In this document: in pieces, positions 46,087-47,500 of the stretch
Layout of the letters: each line of letters starts with the position of its first letter
Numbering within the stretch: position 1 is the first letter of the stretch
From: Chrysomallon squamiferum
Lineage: Eukaryota > Mollusca > Gastropoda > Neomphalida > Peltospiridae
Assembly (NCBI GenBank): GCA_012295275.1
Contig: CM022675.1
Coordinates: 16,572,189 to 16,619,688 of the forward strand
Reading direction: 5' to 3'
DNA: 47,500 nt
The notes under the pieces: model-generated
Databases searched by the model: none
What the model saw: the letters and a program-made list of their open reading frames with translations, nothing else
What the model was told of the DNA's origin: nothing
Program-made: the position numbers and the translations under genes

Positions 46087-46841
46087 CCTCCTCGTCCTCC
46101 TCCTCCTGTCCCTCTCCTCTCTGCTTCTCTCTACTATATACTGGTACCTTAAATTCATGTCACTTCATCTTTTTCATAACGAAGCCTTTAATATTTTAAT
46201 ATTTATAATAAAATGAAAATGTAATTAATCAGGATCAGTACGTCTGCGTTATTGCATACCACTGTACCGAATACCCACCAGCTCGAATTACTTGTATTTT
46301 GTGAACAGAAAAAACTTTGTCCTTGAAAACAAGTCACCCGGTCATCCGTACAGCAAACATTAAGTTAGTGTAGCTGTAGATTTAGACTGTCGCTAACTCT
46401 GTGGCCATTTTTTTTTTTTTTTTTTTTTATCACGTTTTATTAATTTATGTCATCTTGCTGAACTGTTTTATCTGGTATTTCTTTTATAACAGAATGGTTA
46501 TATTTTAAACTTAATGTAAATATTTTGTATATTTTGTTACTGTTGTTGTTGTTTTTGTATTATTAATTTATTTAGTTATAACTGATAGCTACTTATGCAT
46601 GTATATATATATACCTGTTTTGCATTCATGGTATTTCTTGTCTGTTATATTTATTTCAAATTTGTTTAAACTTATTTTTATTTGTGTGTATTATTTATTT
46701 AGAACTAAGTGGAAGAAGCAAGTGACAGCACAAATGAAAAGAGATGGTTTCTTCTCAGCCTCGATTTGGAATTCTCTGACGTCTCTTCCTCCCGGCTGCC
46801 ACCATCTGCATGCAAACCCATTTTATTATCCATTTGAATGA
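42912..46841 (+). CDS. ANTP-class NKL-type homeobox transcription factor, complete, 4 coding exons, 252 aa
   Basis: Exons are 42912-43332, 44768-44871, 45806-45900 and 46703-46841 (stop TGA). All introns are GT-AG and phases agree. The homeodomain spans residues 155-214 with no insertion. It has L16, F20, W48, F49, Q50, N51 and R53, and helix 3 reads [18 protein letters not shown]. Thr47 and Thr54 with [11 protein letters not shown] are typical of NKL families such as BarH, Tlx and relatives; QLERLEREF resembles Not. The N-terminal arm RKPRQAY is unusual. Residues 45-52 (YLSIEQIL) form an EH1-like Groucho-binding motif, so the protein is probably a repressor. Introns cut the homeodomain between positions 21 and 22 and inside codon 53. 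The MNX family is excluded, since it has MKWKR in helix 3. I suspect an Msxlx/Nedx-like orphan NKL family, from memory only. Residues 1-40 are Lys/Glu-rich; 75-125 are Pro/aromatic-rich. Confidence 0.95.
43679..43884. mobile_element. Possible short DNA-transposon relic in homeobox intron 1
   Basis: The right end CCGCCACTG (43876-43884) is the reverse complement of CAGTGGCGG, a common terminal sequence of hAT-type elements. The left edge CATAGGCGTA is a weak inverted match. The inside is GC-richer than the surrounding intron (GGGCCCCGAATCCAGGAGG). No transposase and no clear target duplication are seen. Confidence 0.3.
44574..44700. mobile_element. Second possible hAT-like relic, left end only
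   Basis: CAGTGGCGGACTGGGTC begins at 44574 in the orientation expected for a left terminus, and the following 120 bases are GC-richer (GGGCCCTCAGG). No matching right terminus was found before exon 2, so it is probably truncated. Confidence 0.25.
45724..45775. repeat. (ATT)n microsatellite just upstream of homeobox exon 3
   Basis: About 17 ATT units ending 30 bases before the exon 3 acceptor, so on the transcript it contributes a U-rich tract near the branch/polypyrimidine zone. Confidence 0.93.
45995..46083. repeat. (CT)n microsatellite in homeobox intron 3
   Basis: About 44 uninterrupted CT units, continuing into a C/T-rich stretch to about 46133. It lies 95 bases after the exon 3 donor and reads as (CU)n on the transcript. 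Confidence 0.96.
46408..46428. repeat. Poly(T) run in homeobox intron 3
   Basis: Twenty-one consecutive T, about 275 bases upstream of exon 4. Confidence 0.9.
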
Positions 46842-47500
46842 AATATTTCTACAGGATGCCATCAACAGTATGTTGTAACAGCAAAAATAAAATAAATAAC
46901 GAATAACGAAATCATTATTAATAAATAATGTAATAAAGTTTTGATAAAATACTGTTTGATTAGACTTTGTCGCTTGCACTAAGTTAATGTCAGACAACTT
47001 AAGAACGGATACACTTGAGATTAAGCAAATTCAATATATTCAAACAGAAATAACCGGGGACATTTATTAATTTCTTAAAGAAGCAAGGAAGTAATAATAG
47101 GAAGCCATATATAATGTTTAATCAAGCATTATAATTTTGTAAAAGAAAAAAGTAAATTGTTATACAAAAGTATATCTGTTTTTTATAGTAGTGTGTATAT
47201 TCATCTATTAATCTCTCCATAACTATCTATCTATAAACACGTGCGTTTGTGTATGTGTGTGTGTGTGTCCATATATATATATATTTACTACGCACATTTA
47301 CTATAGAAAGGTATATATATTGGTTTAAAGTTTAGAAAGCAAGAGAAATGAAAAACGGACTATATTTAATTATGTATGCAGTGCATTTCTCTAATGCGGT
47401 TTTAGATTTCTTTTCTTCTTTTTTAAAGACTATTGCAGGCAAAAGAATGTTATAAAAAATAATTATATTAATAAATTCATGTCTGAAATTTCATCTGCAT
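46842..47500 (+). other. 3' UTR and flank of the homeobox gene
   Basis: AATAAA signals lie at 46886-46891 and 46932-46937, within 100 bases of the stop codon, which suggests a short 3' UTR. The rest to the window edge is AT-rich with a GT/AT microsatellite around 47252-47284 and no gene. Confidence 0.5.

Noticed and set aside
45981-46199. Open frame of Leu-Ser repeats
   Set aside because: It is the (CT)n microsatellite read as codons, inside homeobox intron 3.
42912-46841. Homeobox gene as MNX1, the neighbour of LMBR1 in mammals
   Set aside because: The homeodomain has [13 protein letters not shown], not the KIWFQNRRMKWKR of MNX, and the flanking conserved motifs of MNX are absent.

Overview
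The window is AT-rich animal nuclear DNA. Four protein-coding genes with GT-AG introns are visible. The species cannot be named from the sequence. An invertebrate metazoan fits best, because the encoded proteins are clearly animal but diverged from vertebrate ones, intergenic DNA is loaded with ATT/A/T simple repeats, and the homeobox gene is not of an obvious vertebrate family.

Layout, left to right. (1) Bases 68-1111 (+): the last three coding exons of an activin type II receptor (ACVR2), followed by a long T-rich presumed 3' UTR to about 5.65 kb. (2) Bases 12354-28114 (-): a complete LMBR1/LMBR1L-family multi-pass membrane protein in 15 coding exons, 498 aa, with an A-rich (on +) presumed 3' UTR converging on ACVR2. 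(3) Bases 33373-38232 (-): a complete POFUT2 (protein O-fucosyltransferase 2) in 9 coding exons, 432 aa, head-to-tail upstream of LMBR1. (4) Bases 42912-46841 (+): a complete ANTP/NKL-type homeobox gene in 4 coding exons, 252 aa. It is divergent from POFUT2, with 4.6 kb of gene-poor DNA between them. All exon joins were checked for phase by hand and every reading frame stays open from start to stop. ACVR2 acts in TGF-beta-type signalling, POFUT2 in ER glycosylation and the homeobox protein in transcription. Nothing visible suggests they form a functional cluster.

The unusual feature is the architecture of the LMBR1 gene. Three separate minisatellites in this one gene each lie across an exon-intron junction, so every repeat unit carries a copy of a splice site plus the adjoining coding bases. 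A 6.1 kb array of about 43-bp units makes up nearly all of intron 4 and repeats the 5' splice site and last 22-23 bases of exon 4. A 67-bp array repeats the 3' splice site and first 20-21 bases of exon 10. A 46/44/42-bp array repeats the 3' splice site and first 37 bases of exon 13. A fourth, more decayed repeat begins at the stop codon. Because the copied exon ends encode residues conserved with vertebrate LMBR1 (exons 4 and 13), the arrays must have grown out of the gene's own junctions. I regard this as the main discovery candidate in the window.
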